Part shown: positions 51,699 to 59,568 of the stretch, piece by piece | Position numbering within the stretch: position 1 is the first letter of the stretch | Layout of the letters: each line of letters starts with the position of its first letter | Assembly (NCBI GenBank): GCA_934502625.1 | Contig: CAKSUQ010000007.1 | Span: 27,338 to 91,337, forward strand | Direction: 5' to 3' | Source: an uncultured Gemmiger sp. | Lineage (GTDB): Bacteria; Bacillota; Clostridia; Oscillospirales; Ruminococcaceae | DNA length: 64,000 bases | Translations under genes and position numbers: made by a program | Notes under the pieces: generated by a model | The model's input: the letters and a program-made list of their open reading frames with translations, nothing else | Database searches by the model: none | What the model was told of the DNA's origin: nothing

Positions 51699-51749
51699 AG
51701 TATAGCACAAGCGCCCCGCACCGGGAAATACAGTGCAGGGCGCTTGTGC
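51699..51749 (-). promoter_or_regulatory. Promoter with 45-bp dyad before the WG-repeat lipoprotein
   Basis: On the minus strand TATACT (51699-51704) is preceded after 17 bases by TTCCCG. The dyad GCACAAGCGCCC ... GGGCGCTTGTGC (51705-51749), with inner GCAC/GTGC, covers the spacer and -35. It has no clear T run on either side, so an operator is more likely than a terminator. Confidence 0.5.
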
Positions 51750-51762
51750 AAATTTTACAAAA

Positions 51763-52665
51763 TTATTCGTAGGTACGCCGCCCGGCGAACACGCACAAGG
51801 GGCGCTTGGCCTTGCCCATGTTCATCAGCTGGACGGCAGCGGCCAGCGTCGCCCCGGCGCTGGTGCAGGCGGGTACACCATCGAAGAACAGCACTTCCCG
51901 CGCGGCGCGCTCGGCGTCGGCGGTCGTGACGGTCAGGACGGTGTCCACGACGTAGGGGTTGTAGTTCTCCGGCACAAAACCGGGGCCGATGCCCGCAATG
52001 CCGTGCTGCCCGATGAACCCGCCGGAGATGGCCGCGCACTCGGCGGGCTCGACCGCCACGATGCGCACCATGCTGTTCCACGCCTTGATGTACTCGGCCA
52101 CGCCGGTGATCGTGCCGCCGCTGCCCACGCCGATGACGATGGCGTCGATAGCGTCGCCTGCGTGCTTGAGAATCTGCGGCCCCGTCACACGGCGGTGGTA
52201 TTCGGGATTGTCATCGTTGGAAAAATAGTGGGTGTAGTACCCGCCGTAGCGCTTGGCCGTGTCGGCGGCAATGCGATCCATCGCCCGGCGGCTGGCGTTG
52301 CTGCTGGCAATGATGCGCGCGCCGAGATCCTGCAAATGCTTGCGCCGTGCGATGGGCAGGCTGCTGGGCACAACGAGGATGCAGGGGTGGCCGGTCGTGG
52401 CACAGCTGACGGCCAGCGCCGCGCCGAAGCTGCCGGAGCTGGCTTCGACGACCGGCATACCGGGCTGCAATGCGCCGCGCTCGGTGGCGAAGGCGAGCAT
52501 CGTCTCGGCCAGACCGTCCTTCGAGGTGCCCGTCGCCCCGCCGAAATCGAGATAGGCGAGGATGCCTGCCTCCAGCCCGTGACGGCCGGAGTAGCCGTCC
52601 AGCCGCACGACGGGGGAGCGGTAGACCTCCTGATAATAGCTGTTCAGAATCGCCACGCCGGGCAT
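51763..52665 (-). CDS. PLP-dependent cysteine-synthase-like enzyme
   Basis: A 300-residue fold-type II PLP enzyme, like O-acetylserine sulfhydrylase. The pyridoxal lysine is probably Lys49 in GTSKDGLAE, where CysK has a GSVKDR-type motif. The substrate loop is ASSGSFG (about 75-81) where CysK has TSGNTG. GVGSGGTITG binds the cofactor phosphate, and PACTSAGATLAAA is the usual C-terminal serine segment. The altered loop means the substrate may not be O-acetylserine; a beta-replacing relative is possible. It is a single-gene unit with a promoter near 52696. Confidence 0.82.
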   Translation of the reverse strand: MPGVAILNSYYQEVYRSPVVRLDGYSGRHGLEAGILAYLDFGGATGTSKDGLAETMLAFATERGALQPGMPVVEASSGSFGAALAVSCATTGHPCILVVPSSLPIARRKHLQDLGARIIASSNASRRAMDRIAADTAKRYGGYYTHYFSNDDNPEYHRRVTGPQILKHAGDAIDAIVIGVGSGGTITGVAEYIKAWNSMVRIVAVEPAECAAISGGFIGQHGIAGIGPGFVPENYNPYVVDTVLTVTTADAERAAREVLFFDGVPACTSAGATLAAAVQLMNMGKAKRPLCVFAGRRTYE

Positions 52666-52695
52666 ACCTCGCTTTCCTTATATAAAAGTATTTCT

Positions 52696-52724
52696 ATTAT
52701 AGCATGTTTCGACACGGTTTGCCA
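52696..52724 (-). promoter_or_regulatory. Promoter candidate of the cysteine-synthase-like gene
   Basis: TATAAT on the minus strand (52696-52701) has only a weak -35 (GGCAAA/TGGCAA about 17-18 bases upstream). Confidence 0.45.
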
Positions 52725-52778
52725 CGTCTGCCGGGGAAAAAATATGGCAAAAAACAGAACAAAATCTGTCGCACCCTC

Positions 52779-52807
52779 TTGACTTTTCCGCCCCCGCCTG
52801 TTATAAT
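52779..52807 (+). promoter_or_regulatory. Promoter of ylxM-ffh
   Basis: TTGACT (52779-52784) and TATAAT (52802-52807) are 17 bases apart, 64 bases before ylxM. Confidence 0.82.
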
Positions 52808-52870
52808 TCATAGGCTGATGTAAAGAAAATTACTTTACACAGCATCACAGGCAGCAAAGGGGGCGCGGGC

Positions 52871-53269
52871 ATGGCTGGCAAGCCGCAGAAAAACCTTGCC
52901 TACTCCGTCCTGCTGGACTTCTACGGTCCGGTGCTGACGGAAAAGCAGCGCGTCATCCTGACAGAATATTATGACGAGGATCTGTCCCTCGCCGAGATTG
53001 CCGAAAACCTCGGCATTACGCGGCAGGGCGTGCGCGACGCCATCAAGCATGGCGAGGCCTCGCTGGACGAGCTGGAAGCAAAGCTCGGCAACGCCCGCCG
53101 CCACGCGCAGATGCAGGCCGACTTAGACCGCCTGCACGAGCTTGTTACCGAGGTGCGCTGCCTGAACTCCGGCCTGTACACACCGGAGCCCCGCATCGCC
53201 AACGACACGGCGGAGATGCTCACGATCTTACAACGCTTGGACACGCAGGAGGATGCCGATGGCCTTTGA
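52871..53269 (+). CDS. ylxM: YlxM, helix-turn-helix protein of the SRP operon
   Basis: A 132-residue protein with the sigma-70-region-4-like helix-turn-helix LTEKQRVILTEYYDEDLSLAEIAENL-type sequence, then ITRQGVRDAIKHGE. YlxM stimulates the Ffh GTPase and binds SRP RNA in streptococci. Its end overlaps the ffh start, the usual arrangement. GGGGGCGCGGGC precedes ATG 52871; the start is supported by family alignment (YSVLLDFYGPVLTEKQ). Confidence 0.92.
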   Translation: MAGKPQKNLAYSVLLDFYGPVLTEKQRVILTEYYDEDLSLAEIAENLGITRQGVRDAIKHGEASLDELEAKLGNARRHAQMQADLDRLHELVTEVRCLNSGLYTPEPRIANDTAEMLTILQRLDTQEDADGL

Positions 53270-54620
53270 GTCTTTAACAGAGCGCTTGAATGGTGTTTTC
53301 AAAAAGCTGCGCGGCAAGGGCAAACTGAACGAGGCCGACATCAAGGCCGCAATGCGCGAGGTGCGCATGGCGCTGCTGGAAGCCGACGTCAATTACAAGG
53401 TCGCGAAGGACTTCTGCGCTCAGGTCTCCGAGCGCGCCATGGGGCAGGAGGTCATGGAAAGCCTGACCCCCGCCCAGCAGGTCGTCAAGATCGTCAACGA
53501 GGAACTGACGAACCTCATGGGCGGCAACGAGCCGAAATACCTGCGCCTGAAAAACAAAGGCCAGACTGTGCTGATGATGTGCGGCCTGCAAGGTAACGGT
53601 AAAACCACCCACGCCGCAAAGCTCGGCAAGTATTACCGCAGTCAGGGTCGCCGCCCGCTGCTGGTCGCCTGCGACATCTACCGCCCCGCCGCCATTGAGC
53701 AGTTGAAGGTGGTGGGCGAGCAGGCCGGTGTGCCGGTCTTCACCCTCGGCACCGAAAAGCCGGAGATCATCGCCCAGAAGGCGATGGCTTATGCGAAGGA
53801 TCACGGCAACGACATTGTCATTCTCGATACGGCAGGCCGTTTGCAGATTGACGATCAGCTCATGGATGAGTTGGTGCGCATCAAGCAGGCTGTCGAGGTC
53901 GATGAAACGCTTCTGGTCGTCGACGCCATGGCCGGTCAGGAGGCCGTCAACGTCGCCAAGACCTTCAACGAGAAGGTTGGCATCAGCGGCGTCATCCTGA
54001 CAAAGACCGACGGCGATACCCGCGGCGGCGCGGCGCTTTCCGTACTGGCCGTCACCGGTATGCCGATCTACTTCCAAGGCACGGGCGAAAAGCTCGACGA
54101 TCTGGAACCGTTCTATCCCGCCCGCATGGCGAACCGCATCCTTGGCATGGGCGATGTGCTTTCCTTGATCGAGAAGGCGCAGACGCTGCAGGACGACAAG
54201 GAAGCCGAGGCCGCCGCCAAGCGGCTGATGGAGAACAAGTTCGACATGAACGACCTGCTCGCCCAGTTCCAGCAGGTGAAAAAGATGGGCGGTGCGTCGG
54301 CGCTGCTGGCTATGATGCCCGGCGGCAATCAGATCGACGCGGACTCTCTCGACGAGAAGGCGCTGCCCCGTATCGAGGTGATCATCTACTCGATGACCCC
54401 GGCGGAACGCGCCAAGCCCGACATTATCAACCCCAAGCGTAAGCGCCGCATCGCAGCGGGTTCCGGTACCTCGGTCGAGGACGTGAACAAGCTGCTGCGT
54501 CAGTTTGAAATGATGCAGAAGATGATGAAAAAGGTCAAGCGCAACCCCAAAGGCTTCATGCGCAGCCTAGGCAATATGGGCGGCATGGGCGGCGGCTTCA
54601 GAGGCTTTGGCCGCAGATGA
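53259..54620 (+). CDS. ffh: Signal recognition particle protein Ffh
   Basis: The SRP54 GTPase, 453 residues. An N domain (about 1-90), a G domain with GLQGNGKTTHAAKLG, DTAGRLQID and TKTDGDTRGG, and a methionine-rich M domain ending in GNMGGMGGGFRGFGRR are all present. The ATG at 53259 has GGAGG 6 bases before it. The ATG at 53253 abuts that site and is unlikely. It overlaps ylxM by 11 bases. Confidence 0.96.
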   Translation: MAFESLTERLNGVFKKLRGKGKLNEADIKAAMREVRMALLEADVNYKVAKDFCAQVSERAMGQEVMESLTPAQQVVKIVNEELTNLMGGNEPKYLRLKNKGQTVLMMCGLQGNGKTTHAAKLGKYYRSQGRRPLLVACDIYRPAAIEQLKVVGEQAGVPVFTLGTEKPEIIAQKAMAYAKDHGNDIVILDTAGRLQIDDQLMDELVRIKQAVEVDETLLVVDAMAGQEAVNVAKTFNEKVGISGVILTKTDGDTRGGAALSVLAVTGMPIYFQGTGEKLDDLEPFYPARMANRILGMGDVLSLIEKAQTLQDDKEAEAAAKRLMENKFDMNDLLAQFQQVKKMGGASALLAMMPGGNQIDADSLDEKALPRIEVIIYSMTPAERAKPDIINPKRKRRIAAGSGTSVEDVNKLLRQFEMMQKMMKKVKRNPKGFMRSLGNMGGMGGGFRGFGRR

Positions 54621-54719
54621 TTTCAGGTATGACCCGCACGGCTATACGGCCCACGGGATGTACAATATATTTAAAGATGCCCCGCAAGGGCCGTAAACAA
54701 TTTTTGGAGGAATATTACC

Positions 54720-54959
54720 ATGGTTAAGATTCGTCTGCGCCGCATGGGCGCCAAGAAGGCTCCTTTCTACCGCGTTGTCGTTGCTGACAGCCGCTTCGCC
54801 CGTGATGGCCGCTTCATTGAGGAAATCGGCTACTACGATCCGACCAAGGAGCCGACCGTTGTCAAGATCGACGCCGACAAGGCTAAGCAGTGGCTGGCCA
54901 ACGGCGCTCAGCCCACCGATACCGTTCGTGAGCTGCTGAAGAAGGCTTCCGTTCTGTAA
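54720..54959 (+). CDS. rpsP: 30S ribosomal protein S16
   Basis: 79 residues, start [29 protein letters not shown] signature with [25 protein letters not shown] precedes the ATG. Codons are those of highly expressed genes. The operon ffh-rpsP-khpA-rimM-trmD is conserved. Confidence 0.97.
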   Translation: MVKIRLRRMGAKKAPFYRVVVADSRFARDGRFIEEIGYYDPTKEPTVVKIDADKAKQWLANGAQPTDTVRELLKKASVL

Positions 54960-54989
54960 TCTGTTCGCTTTTCAGGGAGGGAACGCACA

Positions 54990-55223
54990 ATGCAGGAACT
55001 CTTAGTAGCCGTCGCCCGCGGCCTTGTCGAGGACAAGGATGCCGTGCAGGTGACTGTTGATCCCATGCGTGAGGATGGCACCGTCGTGTACCACCTCAAG
55101 GTGGCTGAGGCCGATATGGGCCGCGTCATCGGCAAGCAGGGTCGTATCGCCAAGGCGATCCGCGTTGTCATGCGTGCCGCTGCCGTCCGTCAGGGCGAAA
55201 AAGTCATCGTTGAGATCGACTAA
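54990..55223 (+). CDS. khpA: KH-domain RNA-binding protein KhpA (YlqC)
   Basis: A 77-residue KH protein with the RNA-binding GxxG loop in MGRVIGKQGRIAKAIRVV. With KhpB it binds small RNAs and affects division in other Firmicutes. GGGAGGGAA precedes the ATG, 30 bases after rpsP. Confidence 0.94.
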   Translation: MQELLVAVARGLVEDKDAVQVTVDPMREDGTVVYHLKVAEADMGRVIGKQGRIAKAIRVVMRAAAVRQGEKVIVEID

Positions 55224-55234
55224 GACCCGTTACG

Positions 55235-55268
55235 AAGCACTTTGCCGCAGGGTAAAGTGCTTTTTTTG
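55235..55268 (+). terminator. Terminator between khpA and rimM
   Basis: AAGCACTTTGCC pairs with GGTAAAGTGCTT (from about 55249) and a run of seven T follows. rimM begins 29 bases later with its own GGAGG, so it may be an attenuating site within the operon. Confidence 0.82.
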
Positions 55269-55296
55269 TACCGCTGTATCATATCAGGAGGAACCC

Positions 55297-55827
55297 ATGC
55301 AAAACTATCTTCCCGCCTGCAAGATCGTGTCCACCCATGGCGTGCGCGGCGAAATGAAAGCCCTGCCCCTTTGCGACGGCGCGGCATTTCTGGCAAAGTT
55401 CAAGCGCCTGTTCACCACCGCCGACGGCACGGGGGAGACCCGCGTGCTGGGCGTGCGCGCGCAGGGCAACGTGATCTTGCTGCGGCTGGACGGCGTCACC
55501 GATATGGACGCCGCCCGCGCGCAGGTCGGCCGCACCTACTACCTTGCCAAGGCCGACGCCCGCCTGCCGAAGGGACGCTATTTCATCGACGATCTGCTGA
55601 GCTGCGATGTCGTCGATGCCGAAACGGGCAAAGTCTACGGCACGCTGACCGACGTCGACCACCCCGCCGCGCAGGACATCTACACCGTGACAGACGCCGC
55701 AGGCGAGGAACATATGCTGCCCGCTGTGCCGGAGTTTGTCAAGAAAATCGACATCGACGCGCGTAAAATTCTGGTGACACCTATCGAGGGTATGTTCACT
55801 GACGCCGTGAACGGCGACGAGGACTGA
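55297..55827 (+). CDS. rimM: 16S rRNA processing protein RimM
   Basis: A 176-residue ribosome maturation factor binding S19. The N-terminal RimM barrel includes ACKIVSTHGVRGEMKA, and the PRC-like C-terminus has GRYFIDDLLSCDVVDAETG and LPAVPEFVKKIDIDARKI. AGGAGG precedes ATG 55297. trmD starts 4 bases after the stop. Confidence 0.94.
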   Translation: MQNYLPACKIVSTHGVRGEMKALPLCDGAAFLAKFKRLFTTADGTGETRVLGVRAQGNVILLRLDGVTDMDAARAQVGRTYYLAKADARLPKGRYFIDDLLSCDVVDAETGKVYGTLTDVDHPAAQDIYTVTDAAGEEHMLPAVPEFVKKIDIDARKILVTPIEGMFTDAVNGDED

Positions 55828-55831
55828 GCCG

Positions 55832-57064
55832 ATGCGCATTGATATTGTAACGCTTTTCCCGGAGCTGTGCGACAGCTTCCTCTCGGCCAGCATCCTTGGC
55901 CGCGCCCGCGCGAAGAATTTGTTCGAAGCGCACTGCCACCAGATCCGCGATTACACGAAAAATAAGCAGAAACAGACCGACGACTACCCATACGGCGGCG
56001 GCTGTGGCATGGTGCTGTACGCCCAGCCCATCGCCGACTGCCTGCGCGCCGTGCAGGCGCAGTGCGCCGAGCAGGGACGCGCCAAGCCCCATGTCGTCTT
56101 CCTTACCGCCGCAGGGCACCCCTACAACGAGGAAAAAGCCCGCGAGCTGGCCGCCTACGACGCCGTGACGCTGGTCTGCGGCCACTATGAGGGCATCGAC
56201 CAGCGCGTCATCGACGCCTTTGGTGACGAGGAAATTTCCATCGGCGACTATGTGCTGACCGGCGGTGAGCTGGCAAGCCTTGTCGTGGCTGACAGCGTGC
56301 TGCGCCTGCAGCCCGGCGTGCTGGCCGAGGAAAAGGGCTATCAGGACGAGAGCTACTGGGACGGCCTGCTGGAATATCCGCAGTTTACCCGCCCCGAAGT
56401 CTGGGAAGGACGCGCTGTACCGCCCGTGCTGCTGACCGGCGATCACAAAAAAATCGACGAATGGCGCGGTGCGCAAAGCCGCGAGCGCACGCGGGCGCGC
56501 CGCCCTGACCTCTACGGCGCGTGGTGCGAGAGCCACCCGCTGACCGAGCTGCCGAAGTGGAAGCGCGGCGAAAATATGCGCCTTGTGAAAAATGACGAAC
56601 AGCTTGCCATCTGCGCCGCGCTGATGGCAGAAGGCCGCCGCACCGTCTGTGCGCCGGTCTGCGACGAAGCGTACCTTGCCAAGATGACGCCCGACTTCTG
56701 GCTGCCGGATCTGCAAGACAAGAAAAAGGACGGCTGGGCGTTCTATCTTCATTATACGAGGGATGTGCCCGACGCGATGGTCGGTGTCTGCCACAAAACG
56801 GGGGAGTTGGGACATCTGTTTGTCACTGAGGCTGCCCGCAGCAGGGGGATTGGGGCAAAAGTGCTCGATTTTGCACGCAAAAAGCTGCGGGAGCACCCCC
56901 ATCCGACGCTGGGTGTCTTGTCTACCAACACCCGCGCTATCGCGTTGTACAAGCGGATGGGTTGGCGATTGACCGGCACGGTGCTGCACCGCTACGACCC
57001 CGACGCAGAGGGAGCTTTCACGCAGGTTTTGTGCGAAGAATGGCAGATGCGGTACGAGGATTGA
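55832..57064 (+). CDS. trmD: tRNA (guanine-37 N1)-methyltransferase TrmD fused to a GNAT domain
   Basis: A 410-residue fusion. Residues 1-246 are full TrmD: MRIDIVTLFPELC start, the deep-trefoil knot motif CGHYEGIDQRV (117-127), SIGDYVLTGGELASL and RPEVWEG. Residues about 250-410 are a GNAT acetyltransferase with acetyl-CoA motif A at RSRGIGAKV (336-344) and motif B at NTRAIALYKRMGW. No ribosome-binding site precedes Met249, so it is a single polypeptide. Stand-alone TrmD is about 240-250 residues. The acetyl acceptor is unknown. It could act on tRNA, on a protein or be unrelated to methylation. Confidence 0.93.
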   Translation: MRIDIVTLFPELCDSFLSASILGRARAKNLFEAHCHQIRDYTKNKQKQTDDYPYGGGCGMVLYAQPIADCLRAVQAQCAEQGRAKPHVVFLTAAGHPYNEEKARELAAYDAVTLVCGHYEGIDQRVIDAFGDEEISIGDYVLTGGELASLVVADSVLRLQPGVLAEEKGYQDESYWDGLLEYPQFTRPEVWEGRAVPPVLLTGDHKKIDEWRGAQSRERTRARRPDLYGAWCESHPLTELPKWKRGENMRLVKNDEQLAICAALMAEGRRTVCAPVCDEAYLAKMTPDFWLPDLQDKKKDGWAFYLHYTRDVPDAMVGVCHKTGELGHLFVTEAARSRGIGAKVLDFARKKLREHPHPTLGVLSTNTRAIALYKRMGWRLTGTVLHRYDPDAEGAFTQVLCEEWQMRYED

Positions 57065-57137
57065 CCGTTGTTTTTGTCGTCAATCCACAACGTTGTTGAA
57101 AATAAACTGGTTAAAATGCACAAACGGGGACACGCAG

Positions 57138-57176
57138 ATTTGGCGGAATTACAGAATCCTGCCAAATTTGCAATTT
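57138..57176 (+). terminator. Probable terminator of the ffh-trmD operon
   Basis: ATTTGGC (57138-57144) pairs with GCCAAAT (57161-57167), extended by GGA/TCC across a bulge, then TTGCAATTTT. Little else is visible in 57065-57181. Confidence 0.55.
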
Positions 57177-57181
57177 TCCAC

Positions 57182-57210
57182 TGTACAAAATCGACGAAAT
57201 AGGATAAAAT
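57182..57210 (+). promoter_or_regulatory. Promoter of the HPr gene
   Basis: TGTACA (57182-57187) and TAAAAT (57205-57210) are 17 bases apart. About 100 bases of leader follow, with a GGCGG/CCGCC hairpin near 57222-57251. Confidence 0.6.
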
Positions 57211-57311
57211 AGAAGCAATCAAGGCGGCGTATTACACGCAATAGACCGCCTGGAAGTCGCCCACGGTAGATACGCAAGGGCATATTATTTTCAAAATAGG
57301 AGAGAATAACT

Positions 57312-57575
57312 ATGTACGTCAAAGAAGTTACCGTTGAGAATCAGGTTGGTCTGCACGCACGTCCGGCTACCTTCTTCATCCAGAAGGCCAACGAGTATAA
57401 GTCCTCCATCTGGGTCGAGAAAGAGGAGCGCCGCGTCAACGCGAAGTCTCTGCTCGGCGTTCTGAGCCTCGGCATTGTCGGTGGTACTACCATCCGCATC
57501 ATTGCGGACGGTGCCGATGAGCAGGCCGCAGTCGATGGCCTCGTCAAGCTGGTCAGCTCCGGCTTTGCCGAGTAA
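57312..57575 (+). CDS. ptsH: HPr phosphocarrier protein
   Basis: The PTS phosphocarrier, 87 residues. His15 lies in VGLHARPAT and Ser46 in NAKSLLGVLSLGI, so both the PEP-dependent and the HPr-kinase sites are present; a Crh-like protein would lack His15. Ser46-phospho-HPr is the CcpA corepressor, and a near-match cre site is at 63624. AGGAGAG precedes the ATG. Codons indicate high expression. Confidence 0.95.
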   Translation: MYVKEVTVENQVGLHARPATFFIQKANEYKSSIWVEKEERRVNAKSLLGVLSLGIVGGTTIRIIADGADEQAAVDGLVKLVSSGFAE

Positions 57576-57589
57576 TTTATTCCAGAACA

Positions 57590-57620
57590 ATCAGCGGTGG
57601 GGCGACCCGCCGCTTTTTTT
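57590..57620 (+). terminator. Terminator after the HPr gene
   Basis: GCGGTGGG pairs with CCCGCCGC (one G-T) around GCGA and is followed by seven T. Confidence 0.85.
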
Positions 57621-57642
57621 GTATAGGAAAGGCAACACCCCC

Positions 57643-59493
57643 ATGACAAAAGCTGAACTTTATAAAAAAGCCTGTATGCTGCCGCTGCTGCCCGGCGTCT
57701 ACATCATCCGGGACAAGTCGGACACAATCATCTATATCGGCAAAGCCAAGCGCCTCAAAACCCGCGTGTCGCAGTATTTCCGGGAGGGGGTGCCCCACGA
57801 CGCCAAGGTCAGCCAGATGATCGCCCATGCATTCACGTTTGACGTTATCGTCTGCCAGAGTGAGTTCGAGGCGCTCGTCCTCGAAGCCAGCCAGATCAAG
57901 GCGCACACGCCGAAATATAACATCCTGCTCAAGGACGACAAGGGCTACAGCTATGTCAAGATCACCCGCGGCGCGTGGCCGCGCATCTCGGCGGCACTGC
58001 AAAAGGACGACGACGGTGCGGACTACATCGGCCCCTTCACCTCGTCGTTTGCAGTGCGGGAGATGGTCGAGACCGCGCAGGACTGCTTCCTGCTGCCGCG
58101 CTGCAACAAGAATTTTCCGCAGGATTTCGGCAAAGGCCGCCCGTGTCTCAACGCTCACATCGGCAAGTGCATGGCCGTGTGCAGCGGCAAAATCACCTGC
58201 GAAGCCTACAACGACGCCGTGCAGGGCGCACTGCGGATGATCCGCTACGGCAAAAAGGACATCGTCAAGCAATTGCGTGAGAAGATGGAGGCCGCGTCGG
58301 AACGCCTTGACTTTGAGACGGCGGCGCTGCTGCGCGATCAGATCATGGCCATCGACCGCGTCGCGGCAGGGCAGAAGGTCGTCATGGACAGCGATACCGA
58401 GATGGACGTCATCGCGCTGGCGGGCACGACCCGCGCTGTCTGTGCCGCCGTCCTGCGCTACCGCGACGGCCGCCTGACCGACAAGCGGGAGTTTGTATTC
58501 CACGACACGACAGACATCAACGCCGTGCGGGAGGAATTTCTGCCGCAGTATTACCTCGACGGCGAGACCGTGCCCAAAACCATCGCAGTCGACGCACTGC
58601 CGCCCGACGCCGAGGCGCTGAACAAGGCGCTTGAGCAGGTGCGCGGCACAAAAGTGGAGCTGTATGTGCCGCAGCGCGGCGACGTGGCGAAGCTCGTCAC
58701 GATGGCCTACACCAACGCCGTCGAGCGTCTGGGGCGCGAGAGCGGCCGCTACACCCGCGAGGAAAAGCTGTTGGAGGAGGCCGCGCAGGTGCTGGGGCTG
58801 AAAAAGCCGCCCCGCGTCATCGAGAGCTACGATATTTCCAACTGGGGCGACGGGTCGAGCGTCTGCGGCATGGTCGTGTTTCAGGACGGAAAGCCGCACC
58901 GTTCGGGCTACCGCCGCTTTAAGATGAAGACCGTCGCCGGCACCGACGACTACGCCTCGCTTGCCGAGACGCTGTCCCGCCGCGCGGCGGAGTACGAGGC
59001 CGCCCGGCGCGGCGAAAAGCCCGACAACGCCCAGAACCAGTTTGCAACATTGCCCGACCTGCTGCTGATCGACGGCGGCAGGGGGCAGGTGGGCGCGGTC
59101 AAGCAGGCGTTAAAGGGCACGGCGCTCGAACACGTGCCGACCTTCGGCATGGTGAAGGACGACCACCACCGCACCCGCGCCATCGTCGACGACGCAGGCG
59201 GCGAGATCGCCATCAACCGCCACCGCAATATCTTCACGTTTGTGACGAACATTCAGGACGAGACCCACCGTTACGCCAACGACTATCGCAAGCGCGCCAT
59301 GAAGAAAAAGTCCTACGCCGCTACGCTGACGGCCATCCCCGGCGTCGGTGAAAAGACAAGCGCCGCCCTGCTGGCGCACTTCAAGACCGTCGCCGCCGTC
59401 AAGACCGCCTCGATTTCCGACCTAGAGGAAGTCAAGGGCATCAGCCACGCCAAAGCGGAAATGCTGTACAATGCGCTGCGGAATGGTATATAA
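57643..59493 (+). CDS. uvrC: Excinuclease ABC subunit C
   Basis: The incision subunit of nucleotide excision repair, 616 residues. A GIY-YIG domain starts PGVYIIRDKSDTIIYIGKAK (about 16-35), a UVR domain lies near 205-240 (REKMEAASERLDFETAALLRDQI-type), the RNase H-like domain has VIESYDISNWGDGSSVCG, and the C-terminus ends in a helix-hairpin-helix (IPGVGEKTSAALLAHF). GGAAAGG precedes ATG 57643. Confidence 0.96.
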   Translation: MTKAELYKKACMLPLLPGVYIIRDKSDTIIYIGKAKRLKTRVSQYFREGVPHDAKVSQMIAHAFTFDVIVCQSEFEALVLEASQIKAHTPKYNILLKDDKGYSYVKITRGAWPRISAALQKDDDGADYIGPFTSSFAVREMVETAQDCFLLPRCNKNFPQDFGKGRPCLNAHIGKCMAVCSGKITCEAYNDAVQGALRMIRYGKKDIVKQLREKMEAASERLDFETAALLRDQIMAIDRVAAGQKVVMDSDTEMDVIALAGTTRAVCAAVLRYRDGRLTDKREFVFHDTTDINAVREEFLPQYYLDGETVPKTIAVDALPPDAEALNKALEQVRGTKVELYVPQRGDVAKLVTMAYTNAVERLGRESGRYTREEKLLEEAAQVLGLKKPPRVIESYDISNWGDGSSVCGMVVFQDGKPHRSGYRRFKMKTVAGTDDYASLAETLSRRAAEYEAARRGEKPDNAQNQFATLPDLLLIDGGRGQVGAVKQALKGTALEHVPTFGMVKDDHHRTRAIVDDAGGEIAINRHRNIFTFVTNIQDETHRYANDYRKRAMKKKSYAATLTAIPGVGEKTSAALLAHFKTVAAVKTASISDLEEVKGISHAKAEMLYNALRNGI

Positions 59494-59568
59494 TAAAGCA
59501 ACCCCTGCTCCGTAGGGTACAGCTATGTGTGTGCCCGCTACCCTCTACAACAAAAGGACAATCAATCT

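Noticed and set aside
54621..54719. SRP RNA (ffs) next to ffh
   Set aside because: The gap is 99 bases, has only short hairpins and lacks the conserved GNAR tetraloop helix arrangement.
55224..55297. A T-box or riboswitch leader before rimM
   Set aside because: Only a simple hairpin with a T run is present. There is no T-box core or other conserved aptamer sequence.
57312..57575. Crh rather than HPr
   Set aside because: His15 is present in GLHARPAT, and Crh lacks this histidine.
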